From: Streptomyces stelliscabiei
GTDB taxonomy: Bacteria > Actinomycetota > Actinomycetes > Streptomycetales > Streptomycetaceae
Reading direction: 5' to 3'
NCBI RefSeq assembly: GCF_014873495.1
Contig: NZ_JADBGF010000001.1
Span: forward strand, 1,426,001 to 1,490,000
Length of the DNA: 64,000 nt
Position numbers and translations under genes: made by a program. A model generated the notes under the pieces. The model was not told where the DNA came from. It saw only the letters and a list, made by a program, of their open reading frames with translations, and made no database searches. Positions 41,527 to 50,271 of the stretch are shown piece by piece; the stretch's first letter is position 1, and each line of letters opens with the position of its first letter.

Positions 41527-42686
41527 TTGATGAGCAGGCGCACACCGGACCCGACCTCGCGACGACACTGCGCAAGCTGGTCGACGAACTGGGCCGGGTC
41601 CGGGCGCTCGGGCTGCTGCGGCTGCACGAGGCGGAGCTGGAGACGCTCTCCGCGTGCGTCGCGGGCCGGTCCCCCGGCACGGATGTCGCGGCCGCTCCGG
41701 AGGACCGCGCGCAGCCGGAGGCCGTCGAACGCCTGCTGCACGCCGTACTGCTGGGCCTCGACGGGGAGTTGCTGCGCGACGCGGCCCTGCACTCGTTCGG
41801 TTTCGCCCCCGGTACCCGCGATCTGTCGGGCAAGGAGCGCCGGGAGCGGGCGGCCCATGTCTACCGGGTGGGGGCGGAGCGGTTCCGCAAGCACCAGGAG
41901 AAGCTGATGCTCCAGCAGGTGGCCCGCGCCGTACTGAACTACGGGGGTCACGAGCCGGCACCCGTCCCCCCGGACTCCCGGGAGGGTTCCGGGGACGGTG
42001 TCCGGGGGAGCGCCGTCGCCCCCGTCCGCGCGGGACGGCATGTGTTACGGACCGCGTTCTCCCACGGGGACGTCCTGCTCACCCTGCATGTGGCACCCAT
42101 CGAGCTGGTGACGGGGGTGGACGTCCTGGTCTCCTCGGAGAACATCTACTTCGAGATGTCGAAGACGTTCCGGCGCACGGTCTCCGGCAGCCTGCGGCGG
42201 GCGGGGGCCACGAAGGATGCCGTCGGACGGATCACGGACGATGTGATAGCCCGACAACTCGCGGACTGGGTACGGAATTTCGGGGTTCCCGGGCTCCCGG
42301 TGGCGGCGGGCACGGTCGCCGCCACCTCGCCCGGGGCCCTGGCGGCGCAGGGGGTGCGGCGGATCCTGCACGCGGCGGTCGCCACCCCCTCGGCGACGGG
42401 CGACGGGTACGAGACCGCGCCCGCGGCCGTCGCGGCGGCCGTGCGGCGCGTCTTCCAGCTGGCGGCGGCCGAGCGGCGTTCGGGCCGCGTGCCCCTGCGG
42501 TCCGTCGCGCTCCCCCTGCTCGGTGCGGGCCGGGGCGGTCTCGACGCGCGGACCAGTGCCGAGACCGTCGTCGGAACGCTGGAGCAGGTGCTCAGGGACG
42601 ACCCCGACTGGTCGGTGCATCTGGTGACGCGCAATCCGCTCAGTGCCCGTGCGGTGCTCGACGTGCTGAGCGACCGGCGGCCCTGA
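41523..42686 (+). CDS. Macro-like domain protein with Streptomyces N-terminal regulatory domain
   Basis: A 387-residue protein. Residues about 200-375 follow the macro-domain order: strand GVDVLVSSEN (canonical VNAAN), a changed glycine loop, PVAAGTVAATSPGALAAQGV then RRILHAAV (canonical vGeaviT and IIH), and SVALPLLGAGRGGL (canonical aiPaiGtG). Macro domains bind ADP-ribose derivatives. Residues 1-130 contain GFAPGTRDLSGKERRERAA then FRKHQEKLMLQQVA, a motif I recall before effector domains in Streptomyces conflict proteins. GTG 41523 has no good ribosome site, so the start is uncertain. It converges on the RES toxin gene with a shared hairpin between. Confidence 0.65.
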   Translation: MIDEQAHTGPDLATTLRKLVDELGRVRALGLLRLHEAELETLSACVAGRSPGTDVAAAPEDRAQPEAVERLLHAVLLGLDGELLRDAALHSFGFAPGTRDLSGKERRERAAHVYRVGAERFRKHQEKLMLQQVARAVLNYGGHEPAPVPPDSREGSGDGVRGSAVAPVRAGRHVLRTAFSHGDVLLTLHVAPIELVTGVDVLVSSENIYFEMSKTFRRTVSGSLRRAGATKDAVGRITDDVIARQLADWVRNFGVPGLPVAAGTVAATSPGALAAQGVRRILHAAVATPSATGDGYETAPAAVAAAVRRVFQLAAAERRSGRVPLRSVALPLLGAGRGGLDARTSAETVVGTLEQVLRDDPDWSVHLVTRNPLSARAVLDVLSDRRP

Positions 42687-42689
42687 CAT

Positions 42690-42765
42690 TCCGGCGCTGC
42701 GCCGGACGACACGGAAGAGCACGGTATTCGAATTCGCTCGCCCCGTGGAACTCGAATACCGTGCT
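42690..42765. terminator. Double hairpin between macro-domain and RES toxin genes
   Basis: TCCGGCG-CTG-CGCCGGA (42690-42706), then a perfect 14-bp inverted repeat (42718-42731 and 42752-42765, AGCACGGTATTCGA) with a 20-base loop. They lie right after the macro gene stop and downstream of the convergent RES gene. The remaining gap to 42941 shows no gene. Confidence 0.7.
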
Positions 42766-42941
42766 GTATTCCTGCCGCATTCCCCCGTCTTTCCCCGCGG
42801 CCTTTCGAGCAGAAGCATGCACGAGCGACGGCCTGCATCGGAACCCGTTCCACCGAATCCCCGGAGGAAATCCGGAAAGCTACCGGTTCCCGCCCGGAAA
42901 ACTCCCCGGACGGGTTCCTGCGAGGGTGGGCGCGGGCGGTG

Positions 42942-43625
42942 TCAGGACCCGATGCCCGGCAGGTGTTCCACCGATCCGATCTCGACGTGGTACTCCCGCA
43001 GGGTCTCGGCCAGCCAGCGCAGACCGTCCTCGTCGTCGAGGGCCCTCGGCGGCTCGTCCGTCACCGTGAGCAGGTCGCTCTCGGCGGCGGCGCCGAACAG
43101 GACCAGGGACTCGTTGGGGCCGTCCAGGCGCGAGCGCCAGACGAAGCCGTCCGCCCAGTCGGCCTCGGCCCGCAGCCAGTGCCCCCAGCGCCGGGTGAAG
43201 GCGTACTCCGTCGGATCGGACTCCACCAGCCACCAGTCGCTCTGCTGCACGGCGTTGAGGTGGAGGATGCTGCACAGGGAGACCAGTTCGACGTCGCGGG
43301 TGAGCCGCACCTGGGACAGCAGCCTGCCCTCCAGTTCCTTCCGTGGCAGCACCCGGGAGTTGCCGAGGCCGTCGAAGCGCAGGGTGCGGACGAACTTCTC
43401 GATGATCGCGGTCTCGGGCCTGGGGGCGGCGTACAGATAGGCGTAGGCGTCGTTCGGGGTGCTGTCGAAGCGGCCGCCGCCGAAGTGGTGGTCCTGCGGC
43501 TTCGGGTTGAAGCGGTCCGCCGCTCGGTGCCGCGCGTGCACCCGGTAGAACACCTCGCCCGCCCTGCGGACCACCTTGCGGGCGTCGGCCGTGCCCTTCT
43601 CGGGGAGTTTCGCTCCACGGGCCAT
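42942..43625 (-). CDS. RES-domain toxin (NAD+ phosphorylase family)
   Basis: A 227-residue RES protein, a family whose characterised member MbcT destroys NAD+ by phosphorolysis, yielding nicotinamide and ADP-ribose-1''-phosphate. The landmark Arg (FYRVH, R28), GGRFD (R52), Tyr residues in DAYAYLYAA, Glu (AIIEKF, E76) and Ser (NESLVLF, S173) are present. It begins 1 bp after the antitoxin stop, so the two are co-translated, with the antitoxin first as is usual for this class. It should be toxic unless bound by its partner. Confidence 0.88.
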   Translation of the reverse strand: MARGAKLPEKGTADARKVVRRAGEVFYRVHARHRAADRFNPKPQDHHFGGGRFDSTPNDAYAYLYAAPRPETAIIEKFVRTLRFDGLGNSRVLPRKELEGRLLSQVRLTRDVELVSLCSILHLNAVQQSDWWLVESDPTEYAFTRRWGHWLRAEADWADGFVWRSRLDGPNESLVLFGAAAESDLLTVTDEPPRALDDEDGLRWLAETLREYHVEIGSVEHLPGIGS

Positions 43626-43626
43626 G

Positions 43627-44364
43627 TCAGTCGTCCTCCCCCACCACGCTCGCGGCGGCGAGCAGTTGTTCGTCCAGCCCCGCGCCGAGCAGCGTCGCCG
43701 GCACGGCGTCCAGCCACAGATTGGGCCCCAGCCACCAGTCGGCCACTCCCCAGGGATCGGCCGCCGCGCCCAGCATCGCGTTGATGGCGAGCACCAGGGA
43801 CCGGGGGCGGCCCTCCCCGTCGAACTGGAACGCGGGCAGCACCTCGGGCCCCTGGGCCGCGCGGAGCCGGATGAGTTCAGGCTGTTCGGGCGCGACGCCG
43901 AAGATCTCCGTCAGTTCCGTGTCCGTCAGGGCGGGTTCGGCCAGCAGCCGGTCACGGGCCGAGGCCCACCGCGCCTCGGTCCGCGGCGGGCCGCCCGGGG
44001 TGGCCGCGGGTCCGGCCGCAGAGCCCGGGGTGCGGGCCTCGCCGGACGGGGCGCTCGCGACGCCTGGGGTACCCGGGCCGCCTGGCGCGAAGCGTTCCAG
44101 CAGGACGTCGTGCGGCGGTCGACGGGTGAGCGACGAGGAGGTGTAGCGCCGGCCCACCGCGGTCCCCTCGTCGTCCGGCAGGGCCGCGCGCAGATGGGCG
44201 GCGACGGCGCGCGCGATCCCCCGCGCCCGCTGCTCGCCGCCGCCCTCGGCGACGAGGTCGAGCAGAACGTCGAGCTGTTCCCGGTCCGCCGGGGAGAGCT
44301 TTTCCCGGATCGACTGCGGTTCCGACACGAGCGCCGCGATTAGTTGCTGCTCGTACTCGTCCAT
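43627..44364 (-). CDS. Xre/MbcA-like antitoxin partner of RES toxin, with extended N-terminus
   Basis: A 245-residue protein encoded directly upstream of the RES toxin. The C-terminal 85 residues (LPAFQFDGEGRPRSLVLAIN to PNLWLDAVPATLLGAG) match the DUF2384/Xre-MbcA toxin-binding region. The N-terminus is helical and the middle (about 75-130) is Pro/Gly/Ala-rich and probably disordered, making it longer than typical 130-150-residue antitoxins. ATG 44364 follows AGGAGGGG. A perfect 7-1-7 palindrome lies 15 bp upstream, consistent with autoregulation. Divergent from the CHAT gene. Confidence 0.8.
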   Translation of the reverse strand: MDEYEQQLIAALVSEPQSIREKLSPADREQLDVLLDLVAEGGGEQRARGIARAVAAHLRAALPDDEGTAVGRRYTSSSLTRRPPHDVLLERFAPGGPGTPGVASAPSGEARTPGSAAGPAATPGGPPRTEARWASARDRLLAEPALTDTELTEIFGVAPEQPELIRLRAAQGPEVLPAFQFDGEGRPRSLVLAINAMLGAAADPWGVADWWLGPNLWLDAVPATLLGAGLDEQLLAAASVVGEDD

Positions 44365-44378
44365 GTTCCCCTCCTGCG

Positions 44379-44393
44379 ATCCGGAATCCGGAT
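44379..44393. promoter_or_regulatory. Toxin-antitoxin operator candidate
   Basis: ATCCGGA-A-TCCGGAT is a perfect 7-1-7 inverted repeat in the 115-bp gap between the antitoxin (15 bp) and the CHAT gene (86 bp). It is placed where an antitoxin would repress its own promoter and may also affect the CHAT gene. Confidence 0.6.
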
Positions 44394-44479
44394 TACGGCC
44401 GTACGCTAGTGAGCTACGATCCGATTGGCAATTCAGGGGCCGGGACGGGGACATTCCCGGGCGCGGGCGGGGGGATTTC

Positions 44480-47400
44480 GTGTACACCGAGAATCAGGGT
44501 TTCGATGATCGCTCCGATGAATCCGGGATGACGGATCGTTTCGCACGGATCGACGCCGTCGTACAACTCCTCGAAGCCGCCGAGGACGCCCTGGACCAGG
44601 AGGACGGCGGACACCTCGTGGATCTCGTCGACGAGGTGGAGCGGATGCTGGCGGAGCTGTCCGGCACCCCCACCGGCCCGGCCGAACGGCGTCTGCTGCT
44701 GGGCATGTCCGCCGACGCGGCCCGGCTCCGCTACGCCCACGGGCAGGCACCGCAGGACCTCGACGACACGATCGCGCGGGTGGAGACCGTCCACTCTCTG
44801 ACGGTCGAGGCGTTCACGTCCCCGGGGCCTCAGACGCCGCCCGACCACGACGACCTGGTCCTGGTCCGCCGCGAACTCGCCCTCGACCTCGCGGAACGGT
44901 GGCGCACGAGCGAGGACGGCCCCCGGCGGTCGGCCGACGCCGACCGGGTCGTCGACCTGCTCGGCCCGATCCTCGACGGACCGGACGCCCGGTGTCTGCC
45001 GGATCCCGCGCAGTGCCGCGCGGTGCTGGGCCTGGTCCTCTCCGACCGTTGCAGGTGCGCCGAACACGACACCCCCGAACGGCTCGCGGACCGCCACGCG
45101 GCCGTCGGACATCTGCGGACGGCGCACGACAGCGACGATCTCGACCCGGACCTGCGCCCCGCCGTGGCCTTCGACCTCGCGTTACTGTCCTACCTCGAAC
45201 TGGGCGACCGCTACCGGAAATCCGCCCACCCGGCCAAGTCCCCGGACCCCGCCTCGGAGTTCGGCGCCCTGCTGACCGTCCTGCGGCCGCTCCTGGCCGA
45301 TCACGGCCCGGCCGGCGCCGACGCGGCCGAGCTGGGCGCGGACGTGTGCGACGCGCTCACGCGGTACGGCACCGGTCGGCGGGGCCTGTCAACGGCCGTG
45401 GAGTGGTACCGGACGGCCCTCGCCCATCCCGCACTGTCCGAGGAGGCCGCCCACCGGATCGCGACGAATCTGGGGCTCGCCCTCGCGGAGCGCTCCGAAC
45501 TCAACCGTGCGACCCCTCATCCCGACGCCCCCGCACCGGCCGTCGACCGCGCCGAGGCGCTGGCCCTGTGGGAGAAGGCACGGACCCGGCTCTCCTCCGC
45601 CGCGGACCCCGGCCGTCCCGGGGCGGACCCGGAGGCCGCCGCCGAGGCCCGGGCGGACCTGGTGGCCTGTTCGGCGGGGATCGTCGACCTGCTCTGGATC
45701 GACCTGGGGGACGGACTGCTGGACGAGGACGGCATCGGCCGCCTCACCGTCCGGGCCCGTGAACTCGCCGCCCTCATCGGCCCGGACGACACCGACCGGG
45801 CCGAGCTGGTGCTGAGGACCGCGATCGTCCTGACCCGGCGGGTGATCGACCGCGGCACGCCCAACGCGTACGACCTCAGCAACAACGCCCTCCTCACGGG
45901 CGCGGCCGATCCGTCCCTGGCCCTGGACCGTACGGTGCCGCGCATCGTGACGGACCTCCGCGAGGCCATCGACCTCCTGCGCACCGGCACGGGTCTCTAC
46001 CACCACCAGGACGAACTCCACCTGGGCGCCCAGTGCCTGCTGGGCGTCGCACTGCTCCTCGACTTCGCCTGCGCGCTGCCCCAGGTCCGGCACGCGTCCC
46101 TGCGCGAGGCCCTGCGCCTTCTGCGCGTGGTGCTGGAACGCGCGCCCGCCGACAGCGAGTTCCGCGACGAGAACCTCAACGGGTCGTTCCTGACCGCCAT
46201 GCTGTACCGCGTCTGGTACACCGACCCGTTCGCCGTTCCCCAGGGACCGGGCGGGCCGCCCCTTCCGGACGTCAGCGGGTTCCCCACCGTCGAGGACGAT
46301 CTGCACCTGCTGGCCGGGCTGCTGGACCCGGCCACGCTGGAACGGGAACCGCACTTCGTCTTCGTGTCCGTCATGGTGGACTTCCTGCGGTCACCGGACG
46401 GGACGCCCTCCGCGGCCGACTGCCGTTCGTGGACGGGCCAGTTGCTGCGGGCCGCCCCGCTGCTGGAACCCGAGGCGTGGGCGCTCCGGGCGATGATGCT
46501 GGCCGTCGCCGGCACGCTGGGACTCGTCCTCGTCACGCGGGGCGAGGCGACCGGCGCGGAGCGGACCGCCGCCCTGGGGGCGCTGCGGCAGGCCCAGGCC
46601 TCGCTGCCGCCCGGCTCCGCGATGCGCCGGCACATCGACGAGGCGCTGCGGCAGGGCGCGGTGGCCGACTTCCGGGCCCTGCTGGGCACCCTCTTCCCGG
46701 CCGCCGCACACCGACAGCGGCCGGCCGAGCCGCCGGGGCCCCGGCCGCAGGAACCCGCCCCCGCCGACCCGCCGGACGGCGAGGGCCCGCTCGCCCCGCC
46801 CACGATCGACCCGTCCGCGACGATCCTGCTCGGGGACGGCTCCCCGGACCCCTTCGCCGTGCCCCTCGGCAGGGTCACCGAGATCCTGTCCGGCGACCCC
46901 GGGACGACGAGTCCGGCCGAGGCCGCCGCGCGCTCCCTGGCGCACCACCGCCGCTGGCTGCGGGAACGGGACGGGCATGACCTGACGCGGGCCATCACCC
47001 TCGTACGACACGCCCTCGATGTTCTCGGCAATCCGGCGCCGGACGACGCACCGCCGGCGGGGACCGCCTCACCGGCCCTCGCCGACCGGTGCGCCGAGTT
47101 CCTGGCCCGACTCCTGCTCGACCGGCACGTCCTGCTCGGCGACCACGCCGATCTCGACGCCGCCGTCCACGAGTACGACCTCCTGCTCGGCCGCACGCCG
47201 GACCACCTCGTCCGGCCGCCGATGCACACCCTGCTGGCGGAGGCGGGCGATCCGCGGGTTCCGCCGCACCTGTTCCGGGCCGGGGAGCCGGCGGAGTCCG
47301 CCCCCTTCCGGGCGGAGCTGCTGGCGGCCGCCGGGTCGGCGTGGCTGCTGCTCGCGCACTCCCGGCGACGCCACTCCACGACGCTGGCCGGCGACGCCGT

Positions 47401-49609
47401 GCGTGCCTGGGAGGAGGCCGGGCGCACCTTGCCCCCGGACCATCCGAGGGTGCCGGCCGTCCGTGCCGAACTGGCGGCCCACGCCCTGCGGGAGGCCCGC
47501 GAGGCGGGTGACGCGGCCGCCGCTCGGGCCTCGGTCGACGCGCTCGTCGAGGCCGCCACCACCTGCCCGGCCGGGAGTCCGCACCGCCCCGCGCTGTGCC
47601 TGCGCGCGGCGGCGGCCCTCGCGCGGCCGGACGGCGCCGAGGCAGAACCGGCCGCCGCCGACGCGCTCGGCCAGGGCATCACCCTGCTGAGGCACGCGGC
47701 GGAGCGGGGCCCGCACGAGTTCCACGGGTCGCGCGGGCGGTGCCTGTACGGACTGGGCAGTCTGCTGCTGGCCCGGTACCTGGCCACGGGGCGGGGTGAG
47801 GACCTGACGGAGTCGGTCGCCGTGCTGCGGGAGGCGTGGGTGGTGCTCAACGCGAGCCCCGGCGACCCCTTCGCCATCGCGCTGATCCGGACCATCGCCC
47901 TCGCCCACCGCGCCTTCGGCCCGCAGGACGCCGGGCACCGGCGGCAGTCACGGGAGACGGCCCGCTCGGCGCTGACCGCCTACGGCCGCTCCGTCCTGCT
48001 GCAGTCGGGCGCGGACCACGGGCTGGAGGCCGCGCGGGCCATCGCGCCCGACATGCTGCGGCTGGTCCGCTGGAGTCTCGCCGACGGCCTGCCCGAGTCG
48101 GCCTTCGAAGCGCTCGAACTCGGCCGCGGACTGGTGCTGAACGCCGCGACGATGAACGTCACCGTTCCCGATCTGCTCCGGGACGCCGGCCGGCACGCGC
48201 TCGCCGACGAGTGGGTGCGGGCCGCCGCCGAGGGCAGCCGGCCCAGTGACGTACCGGACGACCTGCGGGGGCGGGTGCTGGAGGCGCTGGCGGGCAGCGC
48301 CGCCGAGAAGCGGCTCCTGTCCGCGCCCGCCCCGGCCGGGCTCGGACGGACCCTGCGCCGTCTGGGGACCGATGTGCTGGCCTACCTCGTCCCCGGTGAG
48401 GACGGGGCGCCCGGCCACGCGGTCCTCGTCACGGCGACGGGGACGGTCGACTCCCTGCGGCTGCCGGGGCTGACCTCCGTGTCCGCCGGCCCCGTCGGCG
48501 CGTACGCAGCCTCCCTGGAGGCGTTCCAGAGGGCGGGCCGGCTGGAGCCGCCGGCCCCGCACCACCCGCTGGTCATGCACGAGCTGCACCGCAAGCGGCT
48601 GTTGCGCCTGGAGAAGGAGTGGCGGCAGGCGCTGGAGCGGCTGTGCGCGTGGGCGGGTGAGGCCGCGATGGGGCCGCTGCTGGCCGCCGCCGAGTCCAGG
48701 TGGCCGGGCCGGCCTCCCCGGATCGTCCTCGCGCCCGTGGGTCCCCTCGGCATCGTCCCCTGGCACGCGGCACGCTGCCCGGCACCCGGCGGGGCGGACA
48801 CGGAGAACGGCGGGCACGCGTGCGAGCGGGCCGTCATCTCCTCCTGTGCCAGCGCCCGTCAGCTCATCGAGGTGGCCGCCCGCCCCACGACCGTCCTGGG
48901 CCGGGGCGCCGTGGCCGTCGTCGTGGACCCGGACGGTTCGGCGACGATGCACCGGGAGGCGGCGCTCGTCGCGTCCCTCCATCCGGAGGTCACCGTGATC
49001 GGCGGCATGGGAGGGGACGAGGACACCCCGGCGGGCCCCGGGGGCGGGCGGGCGGCGCCGCTGCCGCCCGAACCCCGGTCGCTGGAACCCTTCCTGCCGG
49101 GCCGGGGACCCGCGCCGACGGCGCTCCTGCACGTCAACTGTCACGCGGACACCGGCCCGACCTCCACCGACTCCGTCCTCAAACTGGACGCCACGCACAC
49201 GGTGTCGGTGCAGGATCTGCTGACCGGCGCCGCCGGCCGCGATCCCCGGATGCCCGGCGGCACGGTCCTGCTCGCCAACTGCACCAGCGACCTGACCCTC
49301 AGCGACCACGACGAGGCGCTCACCCTGGCCACGGCCTTCCTGGGCGCGGGCGCCACGGCGGTGGTCGGTTCCCGCTGGGCCGTCGCCGACGACCCCCGGA
49401 CCACGGTGCTGGTGCTGCTCGTCCACCACCACATGAAACGGGGGGTGCCGCCACGGGACGCCCTGCGCGCGGCCCAGTTGTGGATGCTGGACCCGGGCCG
49501 GGTCCTGCCGGCCGAGCTGGCGCGGTGGGCGCCGCTGCTCGGGGACACCGCGCACGGCCCGCTGGACGAGCTGGAGGTCTGGGCGTCCTTCACCCATCAC
49601 GGCCAGTGA
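44480..49609 (+). CDS. CHAT-domain cysteine protease with long helical-repeat N-terminus
   Basis: A 1709-residue protein. Residues about 1-1420 are Ala/Leu-rich antiparallel helices of TPR-like type, interrupted by a Pro-rich linker near residues 740-790. The C-terminal CHAT domain (about 1420-1709) contains the caspase-type dyad: His1555 in HVNCHAD and Cys1601 in LLANCTSDLTLSDHDEAL, followed by the family strand TAVVGSRWAV. TPR-CHAT proteases are effector or maturation enzymes in bacterial conflict systems. GTG 44480 follows GGGGGG at 5 bp; an upstream ATG at 44363 overlaps the antitoxin start codon and is unlikely. It converges on a six-gene AAA+ operon 46 bp away. Confidence 0.88.
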   Translation: MYTENQGFDDRSDESGMTDRFARIDAVVQLLEAAEDALDQEDGGHLVDLVDEVERMLAELSGTPTGPAERRLLLGMSADAARLRYAHGQAPQDLDDTIARVETVHSLTVEAFTSPGPQTPPDHDDLVLVRRELALDLAERWRTSEDGPRRSADADRVVDLLGPILDGPDARCLPDPAQCRAVLGLVLSDRCRCAEHDTPERLADRHAAVGHLRTAHDSDDLDPDLRPAVAFDLALLSYLELGDRYRKSAHPAKSPDPASEFGALLTVLRPLLADHGPAGADAAELGADVCDALTRYGTGRRGLSTAVEWYRTALAHPALSEEAAHRIATNLGLALAERSELNRATPHPDAPAPAVDRAEALALWEKARTRLSSAADPGRPGADPEAAAEARADLVACSAGIVDLLWIDLGDGLLDEDGIGRLTVRARELAALIGPDDTDRAELVLRTAIVLTRRVIDRGTPNAYDLSNNALLTGAADPSLALDRTVPRIVTDLREAIDLLRTGTGLYHHQDELHLGAQCLLGVALLLDFACALPQVRHASLREALRLLRVVLERAPADSEFRDENLNGSFLTAMLYRVWYTDPFAVPQGPGGPPLPDVSGFPTVEDDLHLLAGLLDPATLEREPHFVFVSVMVDFLRSPDGTPSAADCRSWTGQLLRAAPLLEPEAWALRAMMLAVAGTLGLVLVTRGEATGAERTAALGALRQAQASLPPGSAMRRHIDEALRQGAVADFRALLGTLFPAAAHRQRPAEPPGPRPQEPAPADPPDGEGPLAPPTIDPSATILLGDGSPDPFAVPLGRVTEILSGDPGTTSPAEAAARSLAHHRRWLRERDGHDLTRAITLVRHALDVLGNPAPDDAPPAGTASPALADRCAEFLARLLLDRHVLLGDHADLDAAVHEYDLLLGRTPDHLVRPPMHTLLAEAGDPRVPPHLFRAGEPAESAPFRAELLAAAGSAWLLLAHSRRRHSTTLAGDAVRAWEEAGRTLPPDHPRVPAVRAELAAHALREAREAGDAAAARASVDALVEAATTCPAGSPHRPALCLRAAAALARPDGAEAEPAAADALGQGITLLRHAAERGPHEFHGSRGRCLYGLGSLLLARYLATGRGEDLTESVAVLREAWVVLNASPGDPFAIALIRTIALAHRAFGPQDAGHRRQSRETARSALTAYGRSVLLQSGADHGLEAARAIAPDMLRLVRWSLADGLPESAFEALELGRGLVLNAATMNVTVPDLLRDAGRHALADEWVRAAAEGSRPSDVPDDLRGRVLEALAGSAAEKRLLSAPAPAGLGRTLRRLGTDVLAYLVPGEDGAPGHAVLVTATGTVDSLRLPGLTSVSAGPVGAYAASLEAFQRAGRLEPPAPHHPLVMHELHRKRLLRLEKEWRQALERLCAWAGEAAMGPLLAAAESRWPGRPPRIVLAPVGPLGIVPWHAARCPAPGGADTENGGHACERAVISSCASARQLIEVAARPTTVLGRGAVAVVVDPDGSATMHREAALVASLHPEVTVIGGMGGDEDTPAGPGGGRAAPLPPEPRSLEPFLPGRGPAPTALLHVNCHADTGPTSTDSVLKLDATHTVSVQDLLTGAAGRDPRMPGGTVLLANCTSDLTLSDHDEALTLATAFLGAGATAVVGSRWAVADDPRTTVLVLLVHHHMKRGVPPRDALRAAQLWMLDPGRVLPAELARWAPLLGDTAHGPLDELEVWASFTHHGQ

Positions 49610-49655
49610 GCCCGCCGCCGGGCCCCGGCCGGGCGTCCTGCCCCCCGGGGGCCTG

Positions 49656-50243
49656 TCATGGGCCGAGGTCGTCGACCCCCAGGTCGCGGCGCATGGTGTG
49701 GCGCATGTCCGCGAGCAGCGTCCACGCCGACCGCAACTCCGGTTCGAAGGCGTCCAGCGCCGTGCCGTCGACCGACGGACCGGCCAGTGCCTTCTTGAGT
49801 ACGCCGTAACCGCTGTTGAGCCGACGGCTGACGGTGCCGGCGGCGGCGAGCACGGCCGCCGGCACGACCATCTGGGCCTCGGCGTAGCTCTCCCGGTGGG
49901 CTGAGCGGCGCTCCTCCAGCTCCTGCAGACAGGCGTCGACGCCGGCGCCCTCCTGGAGGGCGTGCCAGAGGTTGACCTGGGCGGTCTGGTACTGACGGGC
50001 GGCGGTGTTGAGCGCGATGTAGCAGGCGCGGCGCAGGTCGAGCAGCTCGCGTCCGCGGGCGGCGGACAGCTCGGCGCGGCGCACGCGCTCGGCGTGCGCG
50101 CGTTCCTCGCACTGCTGCCGGGCCAGGGCGTGGAGTTCCAGGCGCTTGGTGCGGTCGGCGCGGCTCTGCGTCAGGAGCGCGGCACCCAGGGTGCCCACGA
50201 CGCCGACCGAGGCGACCGCCAGAGCCACCCACGCGTCCCCCAC
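49656..50243 (-). CDS. Single-pass membrane coiled-coil protein
   Basis: A 195-residue protein. One N-terminal transmembrane helix (VALAVASVGVVGTLGAALL, residues 5-24) is followed by a long charged coiled coil (RTKRLELHALARQQCEERAH onward) and a helical C-terminal domain. I do not recognise the family. GTG 50243 has GGAGGGGG at 6 bp. It is the last gene of the AAA+ operon, 28 bp after the ATPase. Its shape suits a membrane anchor or scaffold for the ATPase. Confidence 0.75.
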   Translation of the reverse strand: MGDAWVALAVASVGVVGTLGAALLTQSRADRTKRLELHALARQQCEERAHAERVRRAELSAARGRELLDLRRACYIALNTAARQYQTAQVNLWHALQEGAGVDACLQELEERRSAHRESYAEAQMVVPAAVLAAAGTVSRRLNSGYGVLKKALAGPSVDGTALDAFEPELRSAWTLLADMRHTMRRDLGVDDLGP

Positions 50244-50271
50244 CCCGTGCCCCCTCCACTGTCCGTGACGG

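Noticed and set aside
42745..43440. 231-codon plus-strand frame over the RES toxin gene
   Set aside because: Antisense shadow of the RES gene; RES active-site residues on the minus strand are all present.
44363..44479. Upstream ATG extension of the CHAT gene
   Set aside because: The ATG at 44363 overlaps the antitoxin start codon on the other strand and the operator; GTG 44480 has a strong ribosome site.
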